This document shows, piece after piece, positions 1 through 12,900 of a DNA stretch of 64,000 nt. The stretch spans positions 124,001-188,000 of the forward strand of contig NW_026570241.1 of NCBI RefSeq assembly GCF_019649055.1. Direction: 5' to 3'. The stretch comes from Paramacrobiotus metropolitanus. Lineage: Eukaryota > Tardigrada > Eutardigrada > Parachela > Macrobiotidae. Under the pieces are notes generated by a model. The model saw nothing but the letters and a program-made list of their open reading frames with translations, had not been told where the DNA came from and did no database searches. Position 1 is the first letter of the stretch; each line of letters opens with the position of its first letter. The position numbers were made by a program, and so were the translations under genes.

Positions 1-761
1 TAATTAGAGCAAAGCAAAGTGTTTTGTGCTCGTGATCATACTTCATGCATCAGTTTCGTGGAACACTTTACTTTTGAACCCTTTATAGATTCGGTGACAC
101 GGTAAATACTGCGTCCAGGATGTGTACTTCTGGAATGCCAAATCGCACCCAAGTCAGCCACTTCACTGCCGCTTTGCTGAAGGAAATGAACCGGTTCGAT
201 ATGGAATACCGAGGAATCATTTCCATCAAGGGCAAACAGCATATGGAAACCTATTGGCTAAACGGTCTTCTTAAACAATCTGTCAATGCTTGCATACAAC
301 CCGTGTCAATAATGTCGTGTAAGTAACAATGGGAAGTTCGATGTCTAGTGCGAGGGGCGATGCCCCGTTGCAGCAGTGGACACTGGACAATACAACAATC
401 AATGTATAGTCTGATAGAAAAGCCAGTCCAATAGCAATGTAATTTAGAAGCCATCACTATAATCAGAGGAAGACCCAAAAAATAAATATATAAAAACTCA
501 TCCAAGAAATTTGGGCAAGTTTATTATTGCTCGAATGGTAACGACGTGTAATGTGGGACATTGGCTGCTGTTTCACTGGTCACTGGATAACAAAACAGTC
601 TTTACGTTAAAGCGCCGATCAATATCGTCATAGCTAGTAATCTTGGAGATTACCACTATCCGCATACTGCATTATAACTGGAAGTACCGTGGATACACCT
701 GCATAAACTTAGCCGGCGTGCACAATCGGTACTTGAAAGTTTACGCTTCCGTAACATCTTC
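1..761. other. No gene recognised
   Basis: Only short open frames on both strands without recognisable domains or convincing splice structure. Mixed-composition DNA upstream of the GPCR gene, probably intergenic and promoter sequence. Confidence 0.5.
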
Positions 762-923
762 TTGTGGATGATGGAGTCCTGTGTAAATATTGAGACGATA
801 AAGCTCTACCCGCTTAGACACAGCATGACGACAGAAAAGCCCAAGGTTATTCTGCAGGTATGCACCCATCCAGATCTAAAGGCGGTTCACCACATTTTCT
901 CCTTTTTTTCCGTGTTATTCATA

Positions 924-1901
924 ATGATGGATAGTAATACGTCCAACATTATTTCTTCGGAGAACGTTTCTTTGCAATTGATGAAAAATTCAACAGCTGT
1001 GCCCAGTGTGGCCAGATCTGTCGCTTTCGCGGTTTTTTCTTTTATTCCGTTAGTACTCAACTTATTGTTAATAATAGTATTTTTTCTTCGTCGTAATTTA
1101 TGGACACCATTTGACACGTATTTCATAGGACTATTATCATCAAACATAGCCTTCCACGCAATGATTGGCCCGTTGAATACCCTCAATGAACTTTACCCCA
1201 GACTGTTCGTCAGCGTATCTGGTTGCATGTTGTACGTTTATGCCATCGCAGTGATTTCAGCCATTCAAATGTTTACGCATGCCACAATTGCCCTGAACCG
1301 AATCTGGGCGCTGTGGTTTCCCATATCCTTCCATCGATTTCACGATCTGCGAAAAGCGTGGCTGTTGAATTCTGCGGTATGGTTATTGGCCCACATAATT
1401 GGACTTCCCGGCACAGTTATCGATGTTTTAATTAATCGTCGACCGACGCAGATCGGCAACTGCTTTAGCGATCAGTTTACGGCGGCGGATGTCTCCAACG
1501 CAACAATCGGCGAGTTGTACGCTATTGTCTCCTTTATTGTTATAATGGTTTCGTGCCCGTTGATTTTATGGAAACAACGGATGCGGCGTTTATGGAAAAG
1601 GAAGTTGATTGTACGATCGCAAGTTGGTTCGACATCCACAAATCACGTGACCGCAAGCCAGTCTGCTATGGAGCAGCAGACGCGCCTCCTGATAATTATC
1701 ATGATGATGAGTATTCTGATATTCTGGGGGCCTTATGTGGCTTATTTTGGGTATCAGATGGTAGTGCAACATATTTATGAAAATGTCGATGGGGTGGTGG
1801 CTGTCTTGTTTAATTGCCAAGCGATTGCCGATCCGATCCTCCTGTTGTGGGCTCTGCCGTTGTGGCGGCAGGCTGTTAAAGCGATAATTTGCCGGCATTA
1901 A
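924..1901 (+). CDS. Class A (rhodopsin-like) G-protein coupled receptor
   Basis: Single uninterrupted frame with seven hydrophobic segments, as in rhodopsin-family receptors of the plasma membrane. I place the start at the ATG at 924. This gives a short extracellular N-terminus with N-glycosylation sequons (NTS, NVS, NST) before the first membrane segment. The same frame is open from an ATG at 762, which would add 54 residues. Seen features: a Trp-rich end to the second segment region, a long third segment ending in NRIWALW where DRY is usual, a basic third intracellular loop, a sixth segment containing FWGPY, and a seventh ending in DPILLLWALP in place of NPxxY. The ligand cannot be predicted; invertebrate peptide or orphan receptors often show such degenerate motifs. 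An intronless coding region is unusual among its neighbours. Confidence 0.8.
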   Translation: MMDSNTSNIISSENVSLQLMKNSTAVPSVARSVAFAVFSFIPLVLNLLLIIVFFLRRNLWTPFDTYFIGLLSSNIAFHAMIGPLNTLNELYPRLFVSVSGCMLYVYAIAVISAIQMFTHATIALNRIWALWFPISFHRFHDLRKAWLLNSAVWLLAHIIGLPGTVIDVLINRRPTQIGNCFSDQFTAADVSNATIGELYAIVSFIVIMVSCPLILWKQRMRRLWKRKLIVRSQVGSTSTNHVTASQSAMEQQTRLLIIIMMMSILIFWGPYVAYFGYQMVVQHIYENVDGVVAVLFNCQAIADPILLLWALPLWRQAVKAIICRH

Positions 1902-3037
1902 ACAGTTGTAATATTCTACTTTAGTCTTTTTTGTGGCTACTGTATTCAAGACAAATAATTGTTACAATTGCTAAATTCTGAATCTTGGACATGTTCCGTA
2001 TTTGCTGTAGCAAATCACCGAGTTTATTGCGATCTACTGTCCTTGACTTCTTGGCACCACATTAAACCTTGGTAAAACAACTAACCGCTGGAAAACAGCT
2101 ATTGCTCAGATTCAGACATTCGGGTATCTTCCAACGCCTATGTAGGTTTTTTAACATACGAGCTCATCTATGTACTTAATCATCGATGCAAAGGCAGTGG
2201 AGTGTCCGTGATGCCTTGTTCGTCACCGACAGATTAGCCTTCATCATCGAAGTTCACACTCAAGCTCAAATATTTCGAGCTGTTGTTATTGAACTTATTG
2301 TTATTTCTTTCCCAGTAGATAATCTACTACTGGAGCATATTGCGCATACTGCTTGATTTGTTCTGAAAACTTCTATTAATTTTAAAACTGCAGTAAAGTT
2401 ATGTTTTAAAAAGCAGCTGTCAAATGTAAGTTTTGAGGCAGCTAAATTCTCGATTTATTAAAGACACTCGTAAGAATCTGCTGCAGGAATAAATCAATCA
2501 CAAGTAAAACCACGTACAAATACACGTATTTAGCTGCACACGTATGAAACCAAATCACTCAAGTACACGCATAGGCAATACTCTGCTGTTTTTTTCTGTG
2601 CTGTCTATAGACATACCGTGATGTATTAACCAGCATTACGAAAAGTCAGACATCTTTCTCTGTTGGCACTTGCAAGTTGTGGCAGACAATAGCATGATAT
2701 TCACATGATTACGGTAAAGTATACGTAAAGCATGATATGTTCCGACTGCCGGGTAACGAGTTTGCTGACTTGCTTGGCATATTCCTTATATCTATATCCG
2801 CAAGCTGACTGTGCAGCACTGTCATTATGACGTGCAATCGCAACAGCCGCGTGATGAACGGCGTCAGATCGTAATCGACGTTAATTACCGAGCTATTCTG
2901 GCTCCCAGGTTTTTAGTGGAAACGATAAACTATCTTCTTCGCATACATTTGCTCCCGACAGTCGCCGCCGCCGGATTCGGATTCCCATACGTGAAAATAC
3001 ATCAGGCTTCAGACGGTTGGTCTTATACATAGCAGTG
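1902..3037. other. Intergenic, no gene recognised
   Basis: AT-rich sequence between the GPCR and tetraspanin 1 with only short, unrelated open frames. A frame open from 2885 to 3037 joins tetraspanin 1 but contains no ATG before 3038. It could hold an upstream exon or 5' UTR of that gene. Confidence 0.4.
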
Positions 3038-4641
3038 ATGGCACCCGAAGCGTACAAGGCTGGATTTACCAGTACGCAGTTTATCAAATGGCTCCTCGTC
3101 ATCTGCAACACTTGTCATTTTGTAAGCGCCACGCTAGTAAATTGTCCAAAAATCAAAATGTATATGATTACATGAGTGTAATATTATTACGTCAACCACT
3201 TCATCTGTATTTGCGAAAGTCAGGGACTTGCGTCATGAATCATTTAAACCAGTTGGTGTTATTACAAAGTAGATATTGGGACTGGGTCTGATTGGAGCTG
3301 GCGTAGTCACTCAGGAGGCATACAAAAATTACATTTCCTTCCTGAATTTTGGCTACCGGTGGACGGCGGATTTAAATATATTGGTTGGAATCGTTGTCAG
3401 TGTAGTATCATTCCTGGGATGCTGCAGTGTATGGAAAAGACATCTGTATCGTGTCACCACTGTAAGTCAGCGTAAAAAAGGCCACTGGCCAGTAGTGTTC
3501 CGGCCTTTCAACGGGCATCTAACTCACTAATCTTGCCGTAAAGCCCTGAAATTAGAGCAGACCTTGCTTTTCTCTATGACGAATACTATGTCAAACTTTT
3601 ATTGTAGTATAATTTGGCGTTTTCAATCGTCTCGGGGTGTTTGTTCGCGCTGGTAATTTCCGGAGTCATCGCGGCATATATACAACGGAATAACGTAAGG
3701 CTTTTTTCCTGTACAAGTGTAATAAATGAAACTATAATACTGACCAGTGAGATGTACTTTTTGTACAGCAGTGTGTACAGATAGTTGCACAGTTGCCGAT
3801 TTTTCTTAGCATACAATCATACTAAAAATCATATCATCAAAAAAATATATGAACTGTTTTTTGATTTTCTAGAAGTTTATGTGTAGAAAAACATTTAAAT
3901 CCAAAAAAATCGTATCATATCTTGCAGTTATGCATTAATGCGTGTCGCATTGCAGATTCAGACGTACCTTACGGCATGTGTGGCCGATTCCATGAACAGC
4001 ACCGATCCCCAAGTTGCCAATTTATGGGCCCACACGCAAGAAACGGTACTCAGATGGCAATCGTACCACCATTTATGATTTATATTGTGTATTTGCTTGC
4101 TATTTATAGTTACATTGCTGCGGAGCCAGGGGTTATAGAGACTGGATTTACCTCAACAACGAAATCCCACGTTCCTGTTGCAACCTGGGGAAAACAGTTT
4201 CTATTTTAATTAATGGCACTTGTAATTTAAACTGGAAGAGCCCAGAATATGTAGGCTGTTATCCACTGCCGGCCGATAAGAATTGCCCAATTTATGTGGG
4301 GGGATGCGCCAATAGAATTCGATTTGAAGCCGAAGAACACATGAGAGTGGTAGCCGCCGTGGGATTAACTGTTGCTTCTATTCAGGTATACTTCTATAAT
4401 TATATAAACACGCATATTAGACGCGTATGTTTCTTACGAAAGTTCGTATTAATCGAATAATCCTATTTTATTGCAGATTGCATGTATGACGTTATCATAC
4501 ATTTGGGCTAAACGAGAGCGAAGCGAATATCAGGAGTTAGACACTGCGGGAAAGAATGCACACATTTTCCACATCGTTCCGATTTCAGGGCATTCGAAAA
4601 GTTTTTCTGTCAAAATTAACCATGGCACAGATAAGTATTGA
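3038..4641 (+). CDS. Tetraspanin 1, six exons
   Basis: Four-pass membrane scaffold protein of the tetraspanin family. Exons read 3038-3121, 3273-3461, 3608-3694, 3956-4045, 4110-4385 and 4477-4641, all joined in phase 0 with GT-AG introns, giving about 296 residues. The first segment follows FTSTQFIKWLL. The second exon ends in FLGCC, the usual end of segment 2. Exon 5 begins LHCCGARGYRDW, the large-loop CCG motif followed by paired cysteines (PRSCC, NGTC, GCYP, GGC). The last exon carries segment 4 and a cytoplasmic tail. It is closely related to tetraspanin 2 at 10-13 kb with the same exon boundaries, so the two are duplicates. The start is uncertain: the ATG at 3038 aligns with an internal Val of the paralogue, so an upstream 5' exon may exist. 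Confidence 0.82.
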
Positions 4642-4680
4642 TAGGAACACCGACTGAGTGGCAGTTCTGTTGTTGACCTG

Positions 4681-4744
4681 CCAATAGATTGCTATTCCAA
4701 CTGTTTTGGTGTCCAATAGATTGCTGTTCCAACTGTTTTGGTGT
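4681..4744. repeat. Two tandem copies of a 32-bp unit
   Basis: Units 4681-4712 and 4713-4744 both read CCAATAGATTGC.. to ..CTGTTTTGGTGT and differ at one base (A/G at unit position 14). They lie in the 3' flank of tetraspanin 1, just before the inverted repeat. Confidence 0.9.
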
Positions 4745-4782
4745 GGGTTCTTTTTTGAACTTTGTCATTAAATGTGTAAAAG

Positions 4783-4922
4783 TATGGCGAACAGCACAAA
4801 TTCTAGCCATTTTGCTTTCCCATAGACTTAAGCACTGATTGCAAGCCAAACGGTTATGCGCACAGATCCTATGCTGTGCCTACGAGAAAGCAAAATGGCT
4901 AGAATTTGTGCTGTTCGCCATA
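4783..4922. repeat. Inverted repeat, 37-bp perfect arms, 66-bp spacer
   Basis: Arm 4783-4819 (TATGGCGAACAGCACAAA..) is the exact reverse complement of 4886-4922 (..TTTGTGCTGTTCGCCATA). The 140-bp whole could fold into a long hairpin. It resembles a miniature inverted-repeat element, but no target-site duplication is obvious. Confidence 0.85.
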
Positions 4923-6252
4923 AACAGCCACAGGTTTAGTATCAAAAGTTTAAAATTTTTTCACACCTTTGATATGCAACTAGTATAGCTACACTTTGAT
5001 ATTCACGGAGCGCAGCGTCTGAAATAGTGATCAGCGTCAAGTTTTAGTGGTGGCGTGTCGTTGTGAGGTTATTTTGAACCGCGGACCGACTGATCGGTTC
5101 AACCTCTTTTTGTCGTACATTGTACTACACTCCGTAGTACGGTATAATAAAGTGCGCCAATTTTCTAGACCATTTTATCCCTTATGTTATAAATACCACC
5201 TACTATTCTGCAATATGCTGCCTTCTACGGCCTTTTTGAGGTAGCGATTGAGCCTAGCGGTAGTTAAAGGAAAGGCAGCAGCCGTTTTGGGGATAATGAG
5301 TGCACGTCCTAAGATGGCAAAGGATTCTAACGATTTTGGGTGTTTTTTTAATGTTTAAAATTCTATCATTTCAAGTAGAGTAAACATGCGCAAGCGTGTT
5401 GATCTCTGCAGTGGCTGTAGCCGAATAAAAGTTATATTTTTGTGTACTGACAAGTGAGTATGCGATCACTGCAAATTGTATTTCAAGATGTTCACTGATA
5501 CTATTTCTGTCTTTTTTGAGTTTAAAAACGATTTTCGTATCACAGAGACGTCCAGAATGAAGAATGTGCCAAGTGCCGCACCAAAAGATTGCGAACGCCT
5601 CAAGGCAGGTTTACCTGACTCCGTCAATCCAACGTTAAGGATCTGCTGCACCAATGTCGTACAATTTGACTATAGACAAGTCTAGTTAGTACTCTACGCA
5701 CAGTAGACGATATTACATGTATCTCGTATACTGCAGCACGCAAACACAAGAGCATAACGGAGAAAACTTTGCTTTGACAGGCATATATTGCCACTCATAC
5801 AAATTCAGAAGTAAAAATTAATTAGCTATTGCAGCGCAGCATTGCATTCTCAGTTTAAAGAATGTGAATTATTACCGATGAAGCCAGTACGTACTCGTGT
5901 TGCAACAAAATAGACAAAACTGTTCATCTAACCAAAACCTTGTCAACATGCCCCGAAATTCTGAAACAACTGACTCGTTAATAGTCGTTATGTAACAAAA
6001 AAGCACACCAAAACCCTGGATAAGTCCTAAAATAGGATGCCAAAGTCCCGGTTTATTATTGGAAGAAAAAATCGATTGCGTAAAAGGTCAACTTCGTCCA
6101 AGTGCTAATATCCATATTTCGCAAATCAACGTCATTCCAGGTCCGTGCACTGCCATCCGTGTGAAAACCACTGTAACTGCGGAAATGTGACAATTTAAAA
6201 TACTGTACCTATCAGAAAGTCCGCAGATCCATAAGCACTTGTCACAGTTAAC

Positions 6253-8296
6253 TTACAAATTAAGGAGGTCTCGAACACCAACCCAGCCATTCGGATATGC
6301 TACCGTCTGCACCCAGTGGTGATGGATTATGCGGACTTTCTCGTAAACTACTGCACTGACCGGTGGACTAGCAATTTCCGCTGCAATCAAAAGGCGTTGA
6401 CATATCCGAGAATTTCTATCTGAGGCAGAAAACCACAACAGCGGGACGGTAACTTCCAAACCCCAGCCCATTTCCCAGGGTCTCGTACGGTGAAAAAATC
6501 TTCCTGCTTGGGCTAAAATCCGCTTAATAGTGTAGTTCATTATAAAAATCTTCTTGCAAATCATTCGCAGAGTGGATAAACTGCAACGGCGCCAGTTATC
6601 TTTATACGGTGCAGAGATTGGCCGCTGTGTAGATTGATATTGCCAATCGTAACCAGAAAAATTGTTCTCAATCTGCCCATGAGCATCTTTGACGATTAAC
6701 AAAGGCAGGAAGACGTTTCTGGCTTGTAATAAATCCATGGTTGTGTCCGCGATATTATTGAGGTATTCCAAGCCAGAGCAATTAACGAATGCAAGGCAAG
6801 TGGTGCGATCAGTGACCCTTTCATTCAACCAGCATGTCAGTTTGTACATGTATTCCTTTCTGTGCCAGTATTCAACAAAGTATACTAGCTGAGCGTCGAT
6901 TATCACAGTATGACTAACAGCCGGGCGCTTTAGCACAAGGTGCCATAATATACAGACTCTACAAAGAAAATACACAATTATATTACTTATTAAGGTCTTA
7001 ATTTCGAAAGTCAACGTTTATCTTTTTCATACGAACTGGTGTAATTAGAATTTTTAGTGCTTACCGTTTAGCTGTTGTCTGGGAGTGAACATCAAGATTT
7101 AAAACTATCTCAGACGCAATATTGTAGGATAAATCATGCAGGTTCAAGTCGGTACAAGAACATCGCGAATCTACAGACCCAAATAATAATATGCATTATA
7201 TGCACTGGTTAAACAGCGACCATGATGGATTTCAGTACAAGTACATACTCGTAGTATGAGCATGGAAACGGAAACGGCAACGTAGAAAAATAACGTCTCT
7301 GACGTATATGACTTCGTATGCTCACGGTAGGTAAACAATACTACTGTACTTGCCTAGAAAAATTCTACTTACACGGTTCAGTCAACTAAAAATTTGTACC
7401 TGTGACGCATGCAAGGAGCCCTTTAATGGCACAGCTTGGTATGTCGGCGGCCGTCGTATCCTGCTGATCGCACGTGGTGAGTACTTTTCGAATACTCGTG
7501 CCAAAGTTTCTTCCGTCAAAACCACTTTCTTGTTAGGATCAACAGTAAGAACCTGGGGACAGACGAATATAAGTGCTCCTACCGCATTCGACGGCTAACT
7601 TGGTAACCTTATTATATCAGCTCGCATAAAAAACCGATCAATAATGCGCCGGCACTCTGACATGCCGTGCCACGGCATTTCAGGTGCATCCGCTGTAAGA
7701 TGTTGCATCTTTGCAGCAATTATTAAACACTCCTGCACTTCTTTCAGATTAAGAAATTTCGGCAAACAAGCATGCTGTAAGGGCACCACGAATTTCTTGT
7801 ATACTAATCCGCTGTCACTTTGAAAAAATGATCGATCCTTGTCACCAGGAAGTTTGTCAACCAACTGCCACGGATGTGCCGGAAAACGACACCCAGAACT
7901 GTGATCGTTGGAATTTAGAATATCCAAGCTAATGTAAATCAAACCGAGCTCAGCAGTCGGCAACAGGATTTTAGCCGGACGAAATATATGCGGTCCATTG
8001 GCGTCGTCTCGTACAGCCACATAGACAGGACAGCTGCCATGATCGCGTACTTCGTCATCGATAGCATAAGCGTCCCGAAGCTGATGCGTCCGGTTCCAGA
8101 TATGGTTGGAACGGATCCAGGAAGACCGTTCCGTCACGGAATCAAAATTAACAAACACCTGGTCCCCATTAATGTCCTGGATGTATCCTAGCCACCATGT
8201 GTCTTTTTCCCGCTGGACCATCACAATGTTCCGATGGTTATACTCGCAGGCATTCGCCTGGAGACGACGAAAAGGATATCTGACTATGGTATTCAT
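6253..8296 (-). CDS. F-box/LRR-family-like protein (lineage-restricted family), interrupted
   Basis: Coding signal on the minus strand in three blocks: 7400-8296, 7065-7170 and 6253-6958. Block 1 starts at an ATG and reads about 233 residues, including a Tudor/PWWP-like stretch (WWLGYIQDINGDQVFVNF) that parallels the N-terminus of the F-box gene at 41.6-43.8 kb. A TAG at 7595-7597 then interrupts a frame that stays open to a splice donor at 7399. Block 2 (LHDLSYNIASEIVLNL) joins block 3 in phase through GTAAGC and TTTGTAG. Block 3 is a long leucine-rich-like C-terminal region. The phase between blocks 1 and 2 does not match. The gene is either a decaying member of the family, two separate genes, or affected by assembly indels. 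Function is unknown; F-box relatives recruit substrates to SCF ubiquitin ligases, but I do not see a clear F-box here. Confidence 0.5.
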
Positions 8297-9963
8297 GCTT
8301 ACGTAGTTTTCGGAACTGATCAGTGGTAAACATTGGTAATGTCTTTCAAGTCAATCTTAAAAATTTCAAGCTAAATTTCTCTTGTATTTGCGCTGACCTT
8401 TTAGAGCGTCTTATGTACTGAAGCATTAATACTACTGTTGCATTTGGTTTGCTACCGATCAGGTTGTAACGAGGTCAGACAACGCATAAGACACAAATGG
8501 ATGCGGGCAATGGATCATGATCAGATCCTGTTTCCGTTTCTTGTGTCCACAGTACAACATCGTTCATATTCTGAGCGCATTCTTTCTAAAGGCAAAATAT
8601 TTTACAGAAGCAACATACATTTCGTATGGGCCAAAATTTTAGAACAAGTTCCATAACAATATTAACATAGTGACGAATTAGCTTTGTCATCTTCGGCATG
8701 CAGATCAGTATTTTGCTTAACCTGGGTGAAATTCTTAAAGCAGTGTATTTTATTAAAATTTAAAAAAGCCATGCGTAAGCCCCTTTTTTAAAATTAAAAT
8801 ATCAAACATTATGAAAGTACTCAATGATTCGACCTACATACGCAAATAACTGTTGGATTATGGCTATCATTTCTCGTAAATTTATTGCACTAACGACCAA
8901 AGTCAGAAAGGGACCGCTTTGGGGCACAACAAGTACTTAAATCGTTGTTATCGTACGAATGACGTACATACTTTTGCGCGCCGATGGTGACGCGCGCAAT
9001 ACGGTATTAAAAAAAGATGCGACAGTAAAATTAAAAAATACCGTACAGTGGCGTACATCTAGAATGTCTACAGTGCAGTGTGTAACATCGCTGACTTTTT
9101 TTGACATCGGTACAAGCATGTCAGTTTAACATGTTCTGTATAGTTTATTAATAATAATTAACTGGAATAAAATAAAAAGTATAAGGCAGTTGATTTTTCC
9201 ATAAACCTTCTAAAAATCCGGTCAGGGATTTTTCCGGCAGCGGATTAACCGACGAACCGAGCAGCACTAGTACAACTTCATATCAATAAAGGGGTTATGG
9301 ATACCGCTATTAAATCATTCATCTTTTGTTCATCTTTTGTAAACCTATCATGAAACATACAAAATGCCTTTACAAGTTTAAGCGTATGTAGTAACACAGC
9401 AGCAAAGAATCGTACGATATTTTTTGCTTTTCTGTGTACTTGATCCACCTGTTGAGTATCGACCAGCTGTTTGAGTGTTCTTCCGTCTGAATCGTCGTAT
9501 CTTTGGTCATTTCAGTTGTAAAGTAGCGCAAAATGAGCATTCTCTCAACATTGAAATGCCAGCCCAACGCCTTGGGCAAATTTGCTTATGTCTGCTGCAC
9601 TTACTCCAACTGTTGATACTGTTAAACACGGCGGCACTAAACCTGTTTGCTCGACTATAGGCATGCCGTCTCGTAGGTAGGATACAGCAGAAATCACATC
9701 GCATCTGCCACCGCTGCCGACTTGCTTGGGCATTTTTTGCTGATCCGGCAAGCCGACGCGTGTGCGCTACCGTTATCGTACAAATCACAGCTGTAATACT
9801 GGTAATAAAACTATTGGGTCGCGGATCAACCGATTGCGGCAAGCGTGTCGTGGTACATTGTCTTGTACGCTATCGCGTTATCGACGTTTTTACGGGGTAA
9901 TCCGGGTTCCGGTAGTGGTTTTGGAGTGGCACCGATCTGCACGGGCATTCCGCTGCCACACAC
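8297..9963. other. Intergenic, no gene recognised
   Basis: Mostly AT-rich. From about 9370 to 9840 the minus strand has overlapping open frames with protein-like composition but no recognisable domain. These may be remnants of an older insertion. Confidence 0.35.
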
Positions 9964-12900
9964 ATGCTCAATCCAGATACCGACGAATTCGAGGTCAACC
10001 CCTTCAAAAAGCCCCAGCCCCAGGGACGTTTGGAATTCTACGTGGCACCCATAGCGCACAAGATGGGATTCACTAGTACGCAGTTTATCAAATGGCTCCT
10101 GGTCATCTTCAACATCCTTTTCTTCGTAAGTGCGAAGTTATAATCAATATCGTACGTTCGAGTACTTATTTCTGTGTATACATCACTATTTTGCGTAACG
10201 TTGCCGACGTTTTAAATTTCAAAATGTATACAAATATTTATATATACCGTATACAAAAATTTGAGTGTGTCATATATCTTCGCCATAAAAATCTGACGAA
10301 AGGCACCAAAATTTGTTTGCTCTTTACAAAACTGTGGATGGCTGAATAACTTAATTATGACGATCGATCTTAATATTATATTTTTAACGTTGCTTTTAAT
10401 GACATTCAGAGCCAATAATTTATTATTGAAATTTAATATTTTGGTGATTGGTCTACGTAACAATAACACTTGTTAAAACATCGTGCCTAGTACTCAACTC
10501 CTTCCAACTCTTTTCGAATAATGTCATCCTTTACAGTGAGTGAATCTCTTTTCCGCACACGCGGTACTTATTAAATGTGCTGATACAAAGGAATTGCAGT
10601 ATCCATATTTTAAAAATTTAAATTCAAATTCTCGAACGGGTCGGGATTGTAAGCACATGTCTATTACTGAAATTTGTTTTTTATTACATTTAGATACTGG
10701 GATTAGCTCTGATTGGAGCGGGGGCCGTCGCTCGGGTGGCGTACAAGAACTACATAACCTTCCTGGACCAGGGATACGCGTCGGTGCCGGGCTTTATGAT
10801 ATTCGTTGGGATCGTCATTAGTGTCGTGTCTTTCCTGGGATGCTGCGGTGCCATGAAAAGCCATCTGTGTTTTATCGTCACGGTAAGTAATAAGCAGCTG
10901 AAGACGGCCATAAACTCAAGATTTATTAAAAGTTTCCACCGTCGCTAAAACGTTTTTGCTGATAGTAAGGCACTATGTATCTTATCCAACACCGCATAAG
11001 TTATTGGAGTAATGCAGATAAATAAAAGCTTCATGATATTTTCAGTTCTCAATATTCTTGGGAGTCCTGTTTATTCTCGAGATTTCTGGAGCCATCGCAG
11101 CCTATGTGGAGCGCAATGAGGTAGGTACAGCAGAAGAATATTTCGGTTTTTCAATATAGAATGTTTAAAACTTTCCTGTTGTCTACCAACTCAAAAATGT
11201 CATCATTATACTGCTGAGTGTGGGCAGGCAGAAGTCAAACTCTGCAAACTAACTTTTCACTAAAAATCGTTTATCGATATGTAATTTTTCCATAAAACTA
11301 ATTGGTTTTTTGATAAACCGTGGTTGCCATTAACAATTCGTCAGTACACCGAAATTATTGTATGTCTCTTGACATACAGCAGCATCTACTGTACAAAGAT
11401 AAAGACCGCAAATGGCAGTTTTGGTTTTGTGCGTAATAAAGTTATTTGTGTTCGGGACATAGTAATGTGCCCTTCAACTCAATATACCGCTCTAAATTAT
11501 GTAGCTGCTAAAGATGGAATTACAGTAAAGGGCCGGGCTAACGGCTATAATATCGGTGCCTGTAAAATTATGCATTCAAATGCTTCTATTCTACAGATCC
11601 AAAGTTACCTTACGGGATTTATGACCGAGTCCATTAACAATAATACCAATCCCCAGGATATAAATTTATGGTACCACACCCAGTCAACGGTATTTGGATG
11701 GCAACTATACACCCCTTTGTTATAACTTTTAATTCGTAATTTTTTTTATTTAGTTGCATTGCTGTGGAGCCACCAGTTATGAGGACTGGGTTAATCGCAG
11801 ACATCAAATCCCAAGTTCCTGTTGCAACATAGAAAGGATAAATTTGAATGGAACTTGTAATCTGGACTGGAACAGCGTCGCATATAATGGGTGTAAGCCA
11901 CCGCCCACGGATAACAATTGTCCGATTTACACTAAGGGATGCGCTAATAAACTTCGAACGGAAGTTGAAGACCACATGGGAGCCGTAGCCGGCGTCGGGC
12001 TGGCTATTGCTTTTATTCAGGTATAGCAAAATTCGCCAAACAGTAAAAGCAGAGTTTCCATACTAGAACAAATATATATGTACAAGTATACAATATTTAT
12101 ATATACTTCTATATATCTATATATAAAATCTTTTTTTTTATTTGGAACTTGTACAAGCAGATGCCATTTACACTTAAACTCAAGTAACGTATAGCTAGAA
12201 CAAATAAAACAACTCTTCTAGCTCTTTCGAACAACAAACAGTTCCCAGAACAGAAGCGGCATTTCCGCGCTGAATTTCGACACTGATACGCTGCCACAAA
12301 AATTCGGTAGCACGCGCTTCTCCTGTTTGTTCTTTTATGCGTCTACCAACTTCATTTATGAACTGACGGGTACTGGCGCCGCAACTTCCCATAGTTTCCA
12401 AAGACACGGGTTGGAAAGAATAACGATCGGTCAGTTCCGCATAATTTCCTCTTTTTTTCGTTCTTCTGCACCCTCTGCTGCCGATCCCGCAACTTCTGAT
12501 GAGCCGGCAATGTACGATATAGCGAATGTGTCGCATACTGTCACATCCCAAATCAAAGGAAGGCCATTCTTCCAAGGGAAAAGAGATAAACCGTCCGGCC
12601 GCTTCCCATTTGTCATACTTAATCCCGGTGGCTCCAAAATAGTAGGGACTTTTGCTGATCCCAAGCTGCGCTGTATGAGGCAGTTCAGGCTTGCATGACG
12701 CCTGAATCTCCCCTGACTTTTCAGACATGACAAACCGTGCAAGCCTTGGAATATATATAAAATATAATTTTGTATCGGTCCTTCCATACTAGTACAAATA
12801 CATCACGGGCTCTCAAAGGATAATCAAGCCCTGTACTTGCTACCGTCGCCTGGCTGGAATATTACGCTATGGCTTGCTTGTACCATCAAAATAATAAAAG

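Larger units (their letters stand above)
4642..6252. other. Intergenic with small repeats, no gene recognised
   Basis: Contains a 32-bp tandem duplication and a 37-bp inverted repeat pair (listed separately). A frame at about 5476-5685 is open on both strands but has no domain I recognise. Confidence 0.45.

Noticed and set aside
9370-9842. Overlapping minus-strand frames upstream of tetraspanin 2
   Set aside because: Protein-like in places, but no domain, no splice structure and no homologue recognised; not enough to call a gene.
12327-12698. Plus-strand open frame in tetraspanin 2 intron 5
   Set aside because: It is the reverse shadow of the antisense retroelement fragment.
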